Shown here: piece by piece, positions 33,228 through 40,761 of the stretch
Layout of the letters: every line of letters begins with the position of its first letter
How positions within the stretch are numbered: the first letter of the stretch is position 1
Notes under the pieces: generated by a model
Database searches by the model: none
What the model was told of the DNA's origin: nothing
What the model saw: only the letters and a program-made list of their open reading frames with translations
NCBI GenBank assembly: GCA_019753285.1
Contig: JAIELD010000005.1
Location: forward strand, 62,001-126,000
Origin: Beijerinckiaceae bacterium
Lineage (GTDB): Bacteria > Pseudomonadota > Alphaproteobacteria > Rhizobiales > Beijerinckiaceae
DNA: 64,000 bases
Reading direction: 5' to 3'
Made by a program: the position numbers and the translations under genes

Positions 33228-33719
33228 TCAGGCAGCGGCCTTGTGATTGACGGTCTTCTCGGCGAGTTCGCTGAGCAGAAGATCGGCCTTCTTTTCCTCC
33301 TGCAGCGATTGATCGATGAGCTTCACGGCATCCTTCATGCCGAGCTGCATGGCCCACGTCTTCAGCGCGCCGTAGCGGGCGATTTCGTAGTGTTCGATCG
33401 CCTGCGCGCTGGCGACGATACCGGCATCGAGGGCGGGGCTGTCCTCGAAATCGTCCATCGTCTCCTCGCCCTCTTCGAGGATGCCTTTGATCGCCTCGCA
33501 GGTCTTGCCCTGCGCGCGCTTGCCGAGCATGTCGAATACCTGCGTCAACCGTTCGATCTGGCCTTCGGTCTCCTCGCGGTGTCGTTCGAACGCCTGCTTC
33601 AGCTCAGGCGTCTGCGCCGCCTTCATCATCTTGGGCAGGTTCTTGAGGATCTGGCGTTCCGCGTAATAAACGTCCTTCACCTGTTCGTGGAAAAGATCTT
33701 CGAGCGTCTTCTCGGCCAT
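33228..33719 (-). CDS. DUF892/YciF-family ferritin-like stress protein, copy 1
   Basis: A 163-residue protein from ATG 33719, with AGGAAGGAA upstream. It is an all-helical ferritin-like protein of the YciF family (LEDLFHEQVKDVYYAERQILKNLPKM, then EAIKGILEEGEETM and AQAIEHYEIARYGALKTWAMQLG). Carboxylate and His residues in the two helix pairs could bind a di-metal centre. Family members are induced by general stress; their chemistry is not established. I saw no EcfG-type promoter directly upstream, unlike several neighbours. Confidence 0.88.
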   Translation of the reverse strand: MAEKTLEDLFHEQVKDVYYAERQILKNLPKMMKAAQTPELKQAFERHREETEGQIERLTQVFDMLGKRAQGKTCEAIKGILEEGEETMDDFEDSPALDAGIVASAQAIEHYEIARYGALKTWAMQLGMKDAVKLIDQSLQEEKKADLLLSELAEKTVNHKAAA

Positions 33720-33811
33720 GATGTCATTCCTTCCTTGATAGTTGAACTGAAAGCGCAGCGACCGGCGACCTTGTGAGAAGCCCTCGCAAGCCTGGCTGCT
33801 GCGCAATCGCG

Positions 33812-33836
33812 AAAAGGGAGCCGGCTGCCGGCTCCC
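33812..33836 (-). terminator. Intrinsic terminator after the YflT-like stress gene
   Basis: The stem GGGAGCCGG/CCGGCTCCC (33816-33824 with 33828-33836) is followed, on the minus strand, by TTTT. It ends the transcript from 34871 and separates it from the DUF892 gene. Confidence 0.75.
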
Positions 33837-33852
33837 TCAGCGTTCCACCGAG

Positions 33853-34551
33853 CTAGATGCTGGGTGGGTTGGCGTTGAACGGCACGGCCCCGCCGGTCGT
33901 CGGCTCGAAGCCTTTCCAGCCGGAGCGGCGATATTCATCGCCGGTAATGCTCGGGTCGATCGGATCGTGCTGGCCCATGATCTGCTCGACGTGCGAGCGC
34001 TGGCTTTCATCGACGCGAACCGAGACGATCGCGCCGCCGCGGCGAACATTCTCCGCATAGACATGGGAGTCATCCTCGGACAGGCCGCTTTCGGTCAAAG
34101 CGCCCACGATGCCGCCGGTTGCGCCGCCTGCGACTGCGCCGGCCAGAGCGCCGGTGGCCGTGGAGGCAAGCCAGCCCGCGGCAACCACCGGCCCGAGGCC
34201 AGGGATCGCCATCAGACCGAGACCCGCCAGAAGACCCGCACCCGCGCCGAGCACGGTACCTGTGGTGGCGCCCACCGCAGCGTCATCGCTGGCGCTGCTG
34301 ACCGTGCCGTCACGATCCATCGTGGACGAACGCACGCCACTGGCGCCGTTCGAGTAAGCTGTGTCCATCGTGCCGGCCATACCGTTGGTACCGGCGAGGG
34401 TGTCGCTCGCTGGGTAGTCGCTATCGGCGCTGTAATCGGCCGAACGCGAGATGAGGCTGATCGACTGATCGGGAATGCCTTCGCTCTTGAGCGCATTCAC
34501 GACACGGATCGCGGTGTCGTAGGACATGTAACTCTTGGTGATGGTTGCCAT
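33853..34551 (-). CDS. General stress protein 17M/YflT-like Gly-rich protein
   Basis: A 232-residue protein. The N-terminus (YMSYDTAIRVVNALKSEGIPDQSISLISR) has the alpha-beta YflT/17M pattern. A long Gly/Ala region (about 95-155: GATTGTVLGAGAGLLAGLGLM, TGALAGAVAGGATGG) can form membrane-inserting glycine-zipper helices. The C-terminal RGGAIVSVRVDESQ and HVEQIMGQHDPIDP repeat the first fold. It has AGGAG upstream and lies 23 bases after the PepSY-like gene, so both are read from the stress promoter near 34950. Likely an envelope stress protein; the mechanism is unknown. Confidence 0.78.
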   Translation of the reverse strand: MATITKSYMSYDTAIRVVNALKSEGIPDQSISLISRSADYSADSDYPASDTLAGTNGMAGTMDTAYSNGASGVRSSTMDRDGTVSSASDDAAVGATTGTVLGAGAGLLAGLGLMAIPGLGPVVAAGWLASTATGALAGAVAGGATGGIVGALTESGLSEDDSHVYAENVRRGGAIVSVRVDESQRSHVEQIMGQHDPIDPSITGDEYRRSGWKGFEPTTGGAVPFNANPPSI

Positions 34552-34574
34552 GGTGAATTCTCCTCAGATGATGG

Positions 34575-34871
34575 TTACTGCTGGGAAATGTTTCCCTTGA
34601 AATCCAGCATCACATTGACCTGCGCACCGTCCTTGGTGGCCTTGCCGGTCCAGATGCCGTCGGCGTTCTTGGTGAGCGTTTCGACCGAGGAATACCCGGC
34701 CTTCATGATCCGATCCTTCGCCTGAGCCTCGGTGAAGCTGTTGGCACCCTGCGTCACGGTCGGCGAATTGGCCTTGGACGGCGGGTTGTTATGGACGGCC
34801 GGATTGCTTTGAGCGAAGGCCGGACCCGCGCTCACGATCATCGCCAGAACGGCTGCATGGGAAATTCTCAT
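34575..34871 (-). CDS. Small secreted PepSY-like protein
   Basis: A 98-residue protein. A signal peptide (ISHAAVLAMIVSAGPAFAQ) is followed by a low-complexity linker and a single PepSY-like domain (SFTEAQAKDRIMKAGYSSVETLTKNADGIWTGKA, then QVNVMLDFKGNISQ). Such proteins are periplasmic and often stress induced. The ribosome binding site AGGAGA is six bases upstream of ATG 34871. First gene of a two-gene unit behind a GGAAC-N16-TGTT promoter. Confidence 0.78.
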   Translation of the reverse strand: MRISHAAVLAMIVSAGPAFAQSNPAVHNNPPSKANSPTVTQGANSFTEAQAKDRIMKAGYSSVETLTKNADGIWTGKATKDGAQVNVMLDFKGNISQQ

Positions 34872-34927
34872 CGATTGTCTCCTGTTGCGGTTTTGTCAGG
34901 TTTCGACCTTGCAAACCCTGCATGAGA

Positions 34928-34952
34928 AACAATCATGCGCGTCCAATGTTCC
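34928..34952 (-). promoter_or_regulatory. EcfG-type general-stress promoter (PepSY-like/YflT-like unit)
   Basis: On the minus strand GGAAC (34952-34948), 16-base spacer, TGTT (34931-34928). Predicted transcript start near 34920, about 50 bases before ATG 34871. The -10 has one mismatch to CGTT. Confidence 0.65.
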
Positions 34953-35004
34953 GATATTCAGTAAAATGAACGTTCTCATTGACTTGATTCATTATTTTTA
35001 TAAA

Positions 35005-35039
35005 AAAAAGCTCTGTATCTGGTTGATGCAGAGCTTTTT
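35005..35039 (-). terminator. Intrinsic terminator after DUF892 copy 2
   Basis: A 15-base stem (35005-35019 with 35025-35039, one G-T pair), loop TGGTT, and on the minus strand a run of eight T. It directly follows the DUF892 gene ending at 35067. Confidence 0.88.
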
Positions 35040-35066
35040 ATATGGATTTATACTGTAAGTTGCTGT

Positions 35067-35573
35067 TTATTCGGCAGCCTGAAGATTGATGCCGCCCTCC
35101 GCCATGCGTGTGAGCTTGCTGTCGGTCGCTTTCTCTTCGTCGAGGTTCTGTTGCAGCAGCCGTGCACAGTCTTCGCGGCCGAGTTGCTTCGCCCAGGCGA
35201 TCAGCGTGCCGTAGCGCGTGATCTCGTAATGCTCCACCGCCTGCGCGGCGGCGACGAGAGCCGCATCAAGAACCTGCTGGTCCTCCACCTCGCCTGCAAC
35301 GTCGTTCGCTTCCTCGATGATCCCGTCGATCGCCGGGCAGGTCACACCGCTGATCTCGACGCCATGCTGGCGAAAGACCTGTTCGAGACGCTTGATCTGG
35401 TTCTGGGTTTCGGCGAGATGCGTCTGAAAGCCTTGGCGCAATTGCGGATTGGACGCCTTCTCGATCATCGTCGGCAGCGCCTTCGAAATCTGGTTCTCCG
35501 CGTAGTAGATGTCGCGCAGCGTGTGCACGAACAGATCGTCCATCGTTTTGATGTCTTTTGAAAAAAATCCCAT
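35067..35573 (-). CDS. DUF892/YciF-family ferritin-like stress protein, copy 2
   Basis: A 168-residue protein from ATG 35573 with AGGAGG upstream. It has the same four-helix layout as copy 1: MDDLFVHTLRDIYYAENQISKALPTM, then GVTCPAIDGIIEEANDVAGE and AAAQAVEHYEITRYGTLIAWAKQLG. It differs by its N-terminal MGFFSKDIKT. Located 70 bases after the PRC-barrel gene with no promoter seen between, so it is probably read from the EcfG promoter at 36250-36275. Two copies 1.4 kb apart suggest duplication with separate regulation. Confidence 0.88.
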   Translation of the reverse strand: MGFFSKDIKTMDDLFVHTLRDIYYAENQISKALPTMIEKASNPQLRQGFQTHLAETQNQIKRLEQVFRQHGVEISGVTCPAIDGIIEEANDVAGEVEDQQVLDAALVAAAQAVEHYEITRYGTLIAWAKQLGREDCARLLQQNLDEEKATDSKLTRMAEGGINLQAAE

Positions 35574-35643
35574 GATGCTTTCCTCCTGATTGGCTTCTGA
35601 CGAACGGGGGCGGCTGAGCGACGCTCCCGCCATCAAGCGGTGC

Positions 35644-36177
35644 TTAGCTGTTGGGGTATTTGAACTCGGGGGCTGCCTTGAGCTGCTCGGCCGTAGCGTT
35701 CATCTTGGCCTGCCACTTTTTGGCCGAGGCATCCCAATGAACGTCGACGGCGGACGGGCTGATGGCGACGTAGCGTTCACCCAGACCGAGGAAGCCGCCG
35801 ACCGAGACGATGTAGGCTTCGACCGTATGGCTTGAATTGAACGCGATATCCGCGATTTCACCGATCGAGCGGTTATCCTGATTATAAATGTTGAGGCCCC
35901 GCAGCTTCGACGAGAAGACATCCGTCGCGCCGATGCTCGGGAACGAGCCAGCGGCAGGAGCCGCAGCGTTCGTCGCCGATGGCGAGCCTGACGACAGGGA
36001 CGGCGGCTGATTTGCCGATGTGGACGGCGCGGATGTCGAGCGGTTTGTCGTAGAACCGGTCGTAGAGTTATCTGCCGGCAGCGTATTCGAATTGTTGTTC
36101 GTCGAATTCGACGTCTGTGCTGCAACCGGAGCAGCCAAAGACAAAGCACAGACAGACGCAAAGAGAATTTTTTTCAT
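35644..36177 (-). CDS. Secreted PRC-barrel domain protein
   Basis: A 177-residue protein. A signal peptide (MKKILFASVCALSLAAPVAAQ), a Ser/Thr/Asn-rich disordered linker (about 22-75) and a PRC-barrel domain (DVFSSKLRGLNIYNQDNRSIGEIADIAF split around residue 95, then YIVSVGGFLGLGERYVAISPSAVDV). PRC barrels mediate protein or RNA contacts; periplasmic ones are common in rhizobial stress loci. First gene behind a perfect EcfG promoter, followed by DUF892 copy 2. Confidence 0.85.
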   Translation of the reverse strand: MKKILFASVCALSLAAPVAAQTSNSTNNNSNTLPADNSTTGSTTNRSTSAPSTSANQPPSLSSGSPSATNAAAPAAGSFPSIGATDVFSSKLRGLNIYNQDNRSIGEIADIAFNSSHTVEAYIVSVGGFLGLGERYVAISPSAVDVHWDASAKKWQAKMNATAEQLKAAPEFKYPNS

Positions 36178-36249
36178 GTCTTTACCCTCGCATTAAATGA
36201 ATATCGGTAGCCTGATGGAAGCGATTACTCATCCCACCGTCCTCGAACA

Positions 36250-36275
36250 AACGCGAGCAACAACACCGAGGTTCC
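36250..36275 (-). promoter_or_regulatory. EcfG-type promoter (PRC-barrel/DUF892 unit)
   Basis: Minus strand GGAAC (36275-36271), 17-base spacer, CGTT (36253-36250). Exact match to the alphaproteobacterial general-stress consensus, about 65 bases from transcript start to ATG 36177. It lies just beyond the stop of the alpha/beta hydrolase gene, which ends at 36302. Confidence 0.8.
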
Positions 36276-36301
36276 TTTAGGCTTGCCGAATTTGACGGCA
36301 G

Positions 36302-37246
36302 TCAGGCCAATGCGTAGGCATCCGACTGCGCAAGAAATGTCGAATAGGCATCGCAGAAGCGTTGCGGAATCTCGAAATGCGGCAGCGCGCCTGTTTCGAA
36401 AATTTCGGAAATCCAGTTTGGCAGGGTGTAGGTCCAGCCGCTCGCGCTGAAGTCGCTGAACGCGCCGCGCGTGCCGTGGCAGAACCAGATCGGCAGGTCC
36501 AGGGCCTCGTAGACGGTGCGGATATCGTTGCTGAACAGCTTCCCGGACAAGAAGGCCAGCGGCGCATGCTTGGCCCCGGGCGTCCGCGTGCTGAGGTGGG
36601 CATAGCGGAACAGTCCTTCGTCGATATGCTTCGAGCCGAAGGTGCGCTCCAGGAAGAAGCGCACGCTTTTTCTGCTGGAGAGCACGGCATAGAGACCATC
36701 GCTCAACCCGGGCAAATTCAGGAAAGGCTCGAGGCCGACGATTGTTCTGGTGCTTTCCGGTCGGCCTCTGAGATCGTCGCCGCCGCGCTGAAAGCCGGTC
36801 GGGCTGACGAAACCAAGCGACCTGAAGAGCACCGGCTCGCTGACGGCCGCTCGCGCGAGGAACTCGCACGAAAGCGAGATCGCAAGCGCATCGAACGCGT
36901 GGTGCCCGCTCTCATCCCGGATATGCGCGGCCATCGCGAGGATCACATCGCGATAGAGCTGGACCGTATAATTGCGCCGTCTGCGATCGACGAGCTCGAA
37001 ACCGGGCAACTCCAGCGCGTAGACGGCGTGGCTGTGGGCGAGACCTTCGAAGACGGGCTTTACCTCATAGGGCGATGCGGCCGCGTTGACGCTATGGATG
37101 AGCAGCACCGGCCGCCCGAACCCAGCCGTGTAGACGCCAACCGGGCCGACCTTGGTGTCGATCACCCGCCGAACCGCACTGAGCGCGGGCGGCGTGGTGG
37201 CGGGCGCATCGAGGGCGATGGAAGACAGACTTTGAAGTTCGCTCAT
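36302..37246 (-). CDS. Alpha/beta hydrolase
   Basis: A 314-residue protein from ATG 37246 (GGAG seven bases upstream). Alpha/beta hydrolase features: VGPVGVYTAGFGRPVLLIHSVNAA (HG-like oxyanion strand with S replacing G), ALELPGFELVDR, the nucleophile elbow AISLSCEFLA, in which both usual glycines of GxSxG are replaced, and late PIWFCHGTRG with ALPHFEIPQRF as the probable His region. No signal peptide. The substrate is unknown. A perfect EcfG promoter 30 bases upstream makes it a stress gene. Confidence 0.82.
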   Translation of the reverse strand: MSELQSLSSIALDAPATTPPALSAVRRVIDTKVGPVGVYTAGFGRPVLLIHSVNAAASPYEVKPVFEGLAHSHAVYALELPGFELVDRRRRNYTVQLYRDVILAMAAHIRDESGHHAFDALAISLSCEFLARAAVSEPVLFRSLGFVSPTGFQRGGDDLRGRPESTRTIVGLEPFLNLPGLSDGLYAVLSSRKSVRFFLERTFGSKHIDEGLFRYAHLSTRTPGAKHAPLAFLSGKLFSNDIRTVYEALDLPIWFCHGTRGAFSDFSASGWTYTLPNWISEIFETGALPHFEIPQRFCDAYSTFLAQSDAYALA

Positions 37247-37275
37247 GCCGGCTCCGCGCGAGGTGATGCCGGGGC

Positions 37276-37300
37276 AACGGCGATGGCCGGTAGATGTTCC
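37276..37300 (-). promoter_or_regulatory. EcfG-type promoter (alpha/beta hydrolase)
   Basis: Minus strand GGAAC (37300-37296), 16-base spacer, CGTT (37279-37276), ending 29 bases before ATG 37246. Exact consensus match. Confidence 0.8.
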
Positions 37301-37371
37301 TTTTTGCGTGTCCGAGACCGATATCGAGCCCATCGAGGCGGTACCAGCGCTCTTAGGTGCACGCGAACAGC

Positions 37372-37396
37372 GGAACAAGCGATGCAATCGCCGGTT
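37372..37396 (+). promoter_or_regulatory. EcfG-type promoter (small membrane protein)
   Basis: GGAAC (37372-37376), 16-base spacer, GGTT (37393-37396), about 45 bases before ATG 37441 and divergent from the hydrolase promoter. One mismatch in the -10. Confidence 0.6.
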
Positions 37397-37440
37397 GGTT
37401 TGGCAGGGGGCGACGACGCTCAGGCGATCAACGACAAGGA

Positions 37441-37623
37441 ATGACGACCATGGAAGGCAGAGATTTCATCATATGGTTTTTCGCGGCTTTGATGGTGCTT
37501 GCGCCGCTTGCTACAGGTGCGGCGCGACATACCTACGAGGGTAACACGCCGATCAGCGCTCCCGCCGCGACGGCACCCGCCACCGCACAGCCAGCCACGA
37601 CGCCTCCGACGACCACCAAATAA
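37441..37623 (+). CDS. Small single-pass membrane protein
   Basis: A 60-residue protein. A hydrophobic helix (FIIWFFAALMVLAPLATGA) is followed by a periplasmic, Pro/Ala/Thr-rich tail (APAATAPATAQPATTPPTTTK). ATG 37450 is a second possible start, nine bases after AGGA. Nothing is recognisable beyond this. A GGAAC-N16-GGTT promoter upstream suggests stress induction, which supports its being a real gene despite its size. Confidence 0.55.
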   Translation: MTTMEGRDFIIWFFAALMVLAPLATGAARHTYEGNTPISAPAATAPATAQPATTPPTTTK

Positions 37624-37667
37624 AACGCATTCGCGGCAGACGTTTAATGGCAGGAGTTGATCGGGAT

Positions 37668-37690
37668 GACCGGACGAAGCCCGTCCGGTC
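37668..37690. terminator. Hairpin between convergent genes, probable terminator
   Basis: GACCGGACG (37668-37676), loop AAGCC, CGTCCGGTC (37682-37690), with outer CAGGAG/CTCCTG also complementary. No T tract, so termination is inferred from position between convergent stops at 37623 and 37712. Confidence 0.5.
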
Positions 37691-37711
37691 TCCTGCTCAT
37701 CCGTACGCCGC

Positions 37712-39550
37712 CTATTTCGGATCGAGAACGGCGCGAAGCTTGTTCGCAAGATCCTCGATCGTGAAAGGCTTGGCGAGAAAGTTCACACCAGAGTCAAGAA
37801 CGCCATTATGGATGATGGCGTTGCGGCTGAACCCAGTCGTGTAGACGACCTTCAGCGAAGGATGCGCCTGCACGGCGAGTTCGGCGACCTTCCGCCCGTT
37901 CATGTCCGGCATGACGACGTCGGTGAACAGCAGGGTCACGCGCTGGTGCTCGAGCATCTTCAGCGCTGCGGCTCCGCTGCTCGCCTCCAGAACCGTGTAT
38001 CCAAGTTCAGTCAGGGATTCGACCACGAGGGCCCTCACTCGGCTGTCGTCCTCCAGCACGAGAATGACCTCGTCCTTCCGTCCCTGCGGCGCGTTGCCAA
38101 GGCCCGGATGCCGCGCCGGCGCGGATGAAGCCGCCTCCCCCAGATATCGCGGAAGATAGATCTTCACCGTCGTCCCGTGGCCGATTTCCGAATAGATCTT
38201 GATATGGCCGCCGGACTGGCGAACGAAGCCATGAACCTGGCTGAGGCCGAGGCCGGTGCCTTGCCCCACACCTTTTGTCGTGAAGAACGGATCGAAGGCC
38301 CGCGCCGCGACCTCAGGCGGCATGCCGGAACCTTCATCCGTCACGGCGATCATCACGTACTGTCCGGCCTGTATCCCCGGATGGTCTTGCGAATATGTAT
38401 CGTCGAGATAGGCGTTGGCCGTCTCGATGGTCAGCTTGCCGCCATCCGTCATGGCGTCGCGCGAATTGATCGACAGGTTGAGGATCGAATTTTCGAGCTG
38501 GCTCGAATCGGCATAGGTCCGCCACAGCCCGCCGGCCAGCACCGTCTCGATCCTGACATGCTCTCCGAGCGCCCGTCCGAGCAATTCCGACATGTCGGCG
38601 ATGAACCGGTTCACGTCGATCGACTGCGGGTTGAGCGGTTGCTGCCTCGAATAGGCAAGAAGGCGATGCGTGAGCTTCGCCGCGCGGTTCGCGCCTTCGA
38701 TCGCCGCGTCGATGAAATGGGAGACGTCCTCGCCCTTGGCCGAGCGCCGCTTGAACAGGGTGAGGCTGCTCAGCACCACGGCAAGCATGTTGTTGAAGTC
38801 ATGGGCGATGCCGCCGGCGAGCTGGCCGATCGCTTCCATCTTCTGCGATTGCTGCAACTGCTCCTGCAGCGCGCGCTCCTGCGCGACCGACTGGTTGAGG
38901 CTGGTCGTTGCGTCGCGCAGCTTGAGGAACTGCCGTCGCGCGTCGCGGGTCACGACGATCGTCAGCAGGACGATGAGTACAAGAAGCGCATAGACGGAGA
39001 CCTGCGTCTGCATGACGGTGCTTCGCGCATCGGCCTGGCGCGGCTTCAGCAATTCGTTCTCCGCCTCATCCATGCGGGCGATGAGTTCGCGCGTTGGCGC
39101 CATGCTGCGCGGCGGGGTGGTACGGAACTCGGCGATCACGTCGTCCCGTCGACCGCTCTGCTGCGTTTCGACCAGGCGCTTCAACGTATCGAGCGCGCCG
39201 CTAACGAGCCGTCGCAACTCTACGAGGCGCGCGCGTTGCTCCGCATTATCCGAAAGCTCTGTTTCGAGCTGGTCGAGTTCGCCGCCAATCGAGCCCACAG
39301 CCGCATGATAGGCTTCGAGCCGCGCAGCATTCTCGCTGATGAGATAGCCGCGCTGGCCGATCTGCATGTCCTGCAGCAAAGAGGTGATGCGAGCGAGCCG
39401 GTTCTTCACCTCGAAGGTGTGCTGGACCCAGTACTGGTCCTCGCGCTGGGCCTCCAGAAGCACCGGGATGGCAAGGCCGACGAGGGCCAACAAGCCAAAC
39501 CCAAGCACGATGAACGCGTAGGAGCGGTTTCTGATCGCCGTCAGGTTCAT
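37712..39550 (-). CDS. CHASE3 hybrid sensor histidine kinase with C-terminal receiver
   Basis: A 612-residue protein. Helix at about 12-32, CHASE3 sensor domain about 38-180 (QDMQIGQRGYLISENAARLEAY in two stretches), second membrane helix about 185-205, coiled coil, HisKA with H-box GGIAHDFNNMLAVVLS, HATPase_c with N-box NLSINSRDAM and G-boxes DEGSGM and GQGTGLGLSQVHGFV, and a receiver domain with LLFTDVVMPDMNG near residue 545. The HDFNNML group of kinases is frequent in Rhizobiales and some members feed the general stress response. No separate response regulator is adjacent. Signal and output are unknown. Confidence 0.92.
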   Translation of the reverse strand: MNLTAIRNRSYAFIVLGFGLLALVGLAIPVLLEAQREDQYWVQHTFEVKNRLARITSLLQDMQIGQRGYLISENAARLEAYHAAVGSIGGELDQLETELSDNAEQRARLVELRRLVSGALDTLKRLVETQQSGRRDDVIAEFRTTPPRSMAPTRELIARMDEAENELLKPRQADARSTVMQTQVSVYALLVLIVLLTIVVTRDARRQFLKLRDATTSLNQSVAQERALQEQLQQSQKMEAIGQLAGGIAHDFNNMLAVVLSSLTLFKRRSAKGEDVSHFIDAAIEGANRAAKLTHRLLAYSRQQPLNPQSIDVNRFIADMSELLGRALGEHVRIETVLAGGLWRTYADSSQLENSILNLSINSRDAMTDGGKLTIETANAYLDDTYSQDHPGIQAGQYVMIAVTDEGSGMPPEVAARAFDPFFTTKGVGQGTGLGLSQVHGFVRQSGGHIKIYSEIGHGTTVKIYLPRYLGEAASSAPARHPGLGNAPQGRKDEVILVLEDDSRVRALVVESLTELGYTVLEASSGAAALKMLEHQRVTLLFTDVVMPDMNGRKVAELAVQAHPSLKVVYTTGFSRNAIIHNGVLDSGVNFLAKPFTIEDLANKLRAVLDPK

Positions 39551-39627
39551 GCATCTCTCGGCTGTATGCCGCCTCTGCGAGGCGAGCCGAAGCTATGCTA
39601 CGGCGACGGCCGTCTTGCAATGCTCGC

Positions 39628-40761
39628 TCACCTTTGCGGCGTGCTCACAGGGCGCGGTAAGGCGAGGCTCTTCAGGATTTTCTTGATCCGCCGCAATTCG
39701 CGCGGCAACTCCTCGCTTCGCATTCGCACCCGCGCAAGCCTCGGCACCCGACGCTCGATCTCTGACCAGACCACACCGAACGCGCTCGCCCAACGGTCGT
39801 CGAAGCCATGGAGATCGATCCTCTTTTCGATGAGCCAATCCTCTAGCCTGCCTTCGCACCATCGCGCCCGCGCCTCATGCCGCCAGGCATTGCGCCGCCA
39901 TGTGATCAGCGCCGGCTCCAGGATCTCATCGCACTCGTAGCTGGCGCTGCCGCGCGTCTGCAGCGCGTCGGCCATGCCGCCCTTGGCGCGACCGACCGTA
40001 CGCGCGGACGCAACGACATGCGCTGCGAGGCTATGGCGGATCAGCCCATCCCGAAGGCGCACGGCATCGAACAAGGCCCGATCCTCGCCGACGGGCAACG
40101 GAATGAGACCACCGAGCGCACGATAGAGATCGGCGCGGATGGCCGTGCTTGCACCGCAATTCTGGTTGTGGCGCGGCCAGGGATCATGGGGAACCGGATC
40201 GGCCTTCGCCTCGAGTTCGGCCGCAAGGTTCTGATAGGCCCATTCATCGGCACCCTGCGCCAGCACATCCGGCGGCAGTTGCGACAGTTCGCTCCAATCC
40301 GCCGTGACGAATCCGGCCACCGCGTCCACGCCGAGTTCGAATGCTCGCAGCGTTTCCGAAATCCACGTCTTGTCGGCGACGCTGTCGGCATCGGTCGTGA
40401 GGATATAGCCGTCATCGCTCGTCAATCCGGCTGCATGCTCCATGGCGAGCCGCCGTGCCCAGCCTGCATTCGCGAATTGGGGCGGCAACTCCACTGACGC
40501 GGCAACGAGATGGAAGCGCACTTCCGAACCGAAGCGGCGGATCGCCTCCAGGCTGCCATCGCGGCAGTTGTTGAGAAGAACCACCACCGCAAGATCTGTA
40601 AAATCGATACCGGTTTGCGCATCGAAAGATCGAAGGCAGGCGACGATCCGCTCTTCCTCATCCTTCGCAGGCACGGCGACGGTGACGCCGAAGAGACGCG
40701 TCTGCCCCGGCCCGAACGTTTCGATCTCAAGCGACAATGGGTCGATGGCGTGCTGGTTCAT
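39628..40761 (-). CDS. GT2-family glycosyltransferase
   Basis: A 377-residue cytoplasmic GT-A enzyme: VTVAVPAKDEEERIVACLRSF (nucleotide strand), VVLLNNCRDGS, GYILTTDADSVADKTWI (DxD metal site) and NQNCGASTAIRADLYRALGG with PVGEDRALFDAVR (acceptor/catalytic Asp). The C-terminal 90 residues are basic and unassigned. Its ATG overlaps the stop of the PIG-L/methyltransferase gene, so it is last in the glycan operon. Donor and acceptor unknown. Confidence 0.87.
   Translation of the reverse strand: MNQHAIDPLSLEIETFGPGQTRLFGVTVAVPAKDEEERIVACLRSFDAQTGIDFTDLAVVVLLNNCRDGSLEAIRRFGSEVRFHLVAASVELPPQFANAGWARRLAMEHAAGLTSDDGYILTTDADSVADKTWISETLRAFELGVDAVAGFVTADWSELSQLPPDVLAQGADEWAYQNLAAELEAKADPVPHDPWPRHNQNCGASTAIRADLYRALGGLIPLPVGEDRALFDAVRLRDGLIRHSLAAHVVASARTVGRAKGGMADALQTRGSASYECDEILEPALITWRRNAWRHEARARWCEGRLEDWLIEKRIDLHGFDDRWASAFGVVWSEIERRVPRLARVRMRSEELPRELRRIKKILKSLALPRPVSTPQR

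Noticed and set aside
33842-33846. EcfG promoter before DUF892 copy 1
   Set aside because: GTTCC (GGAAC on the minus strand) has no AACN partner at 16 or 17 bases.
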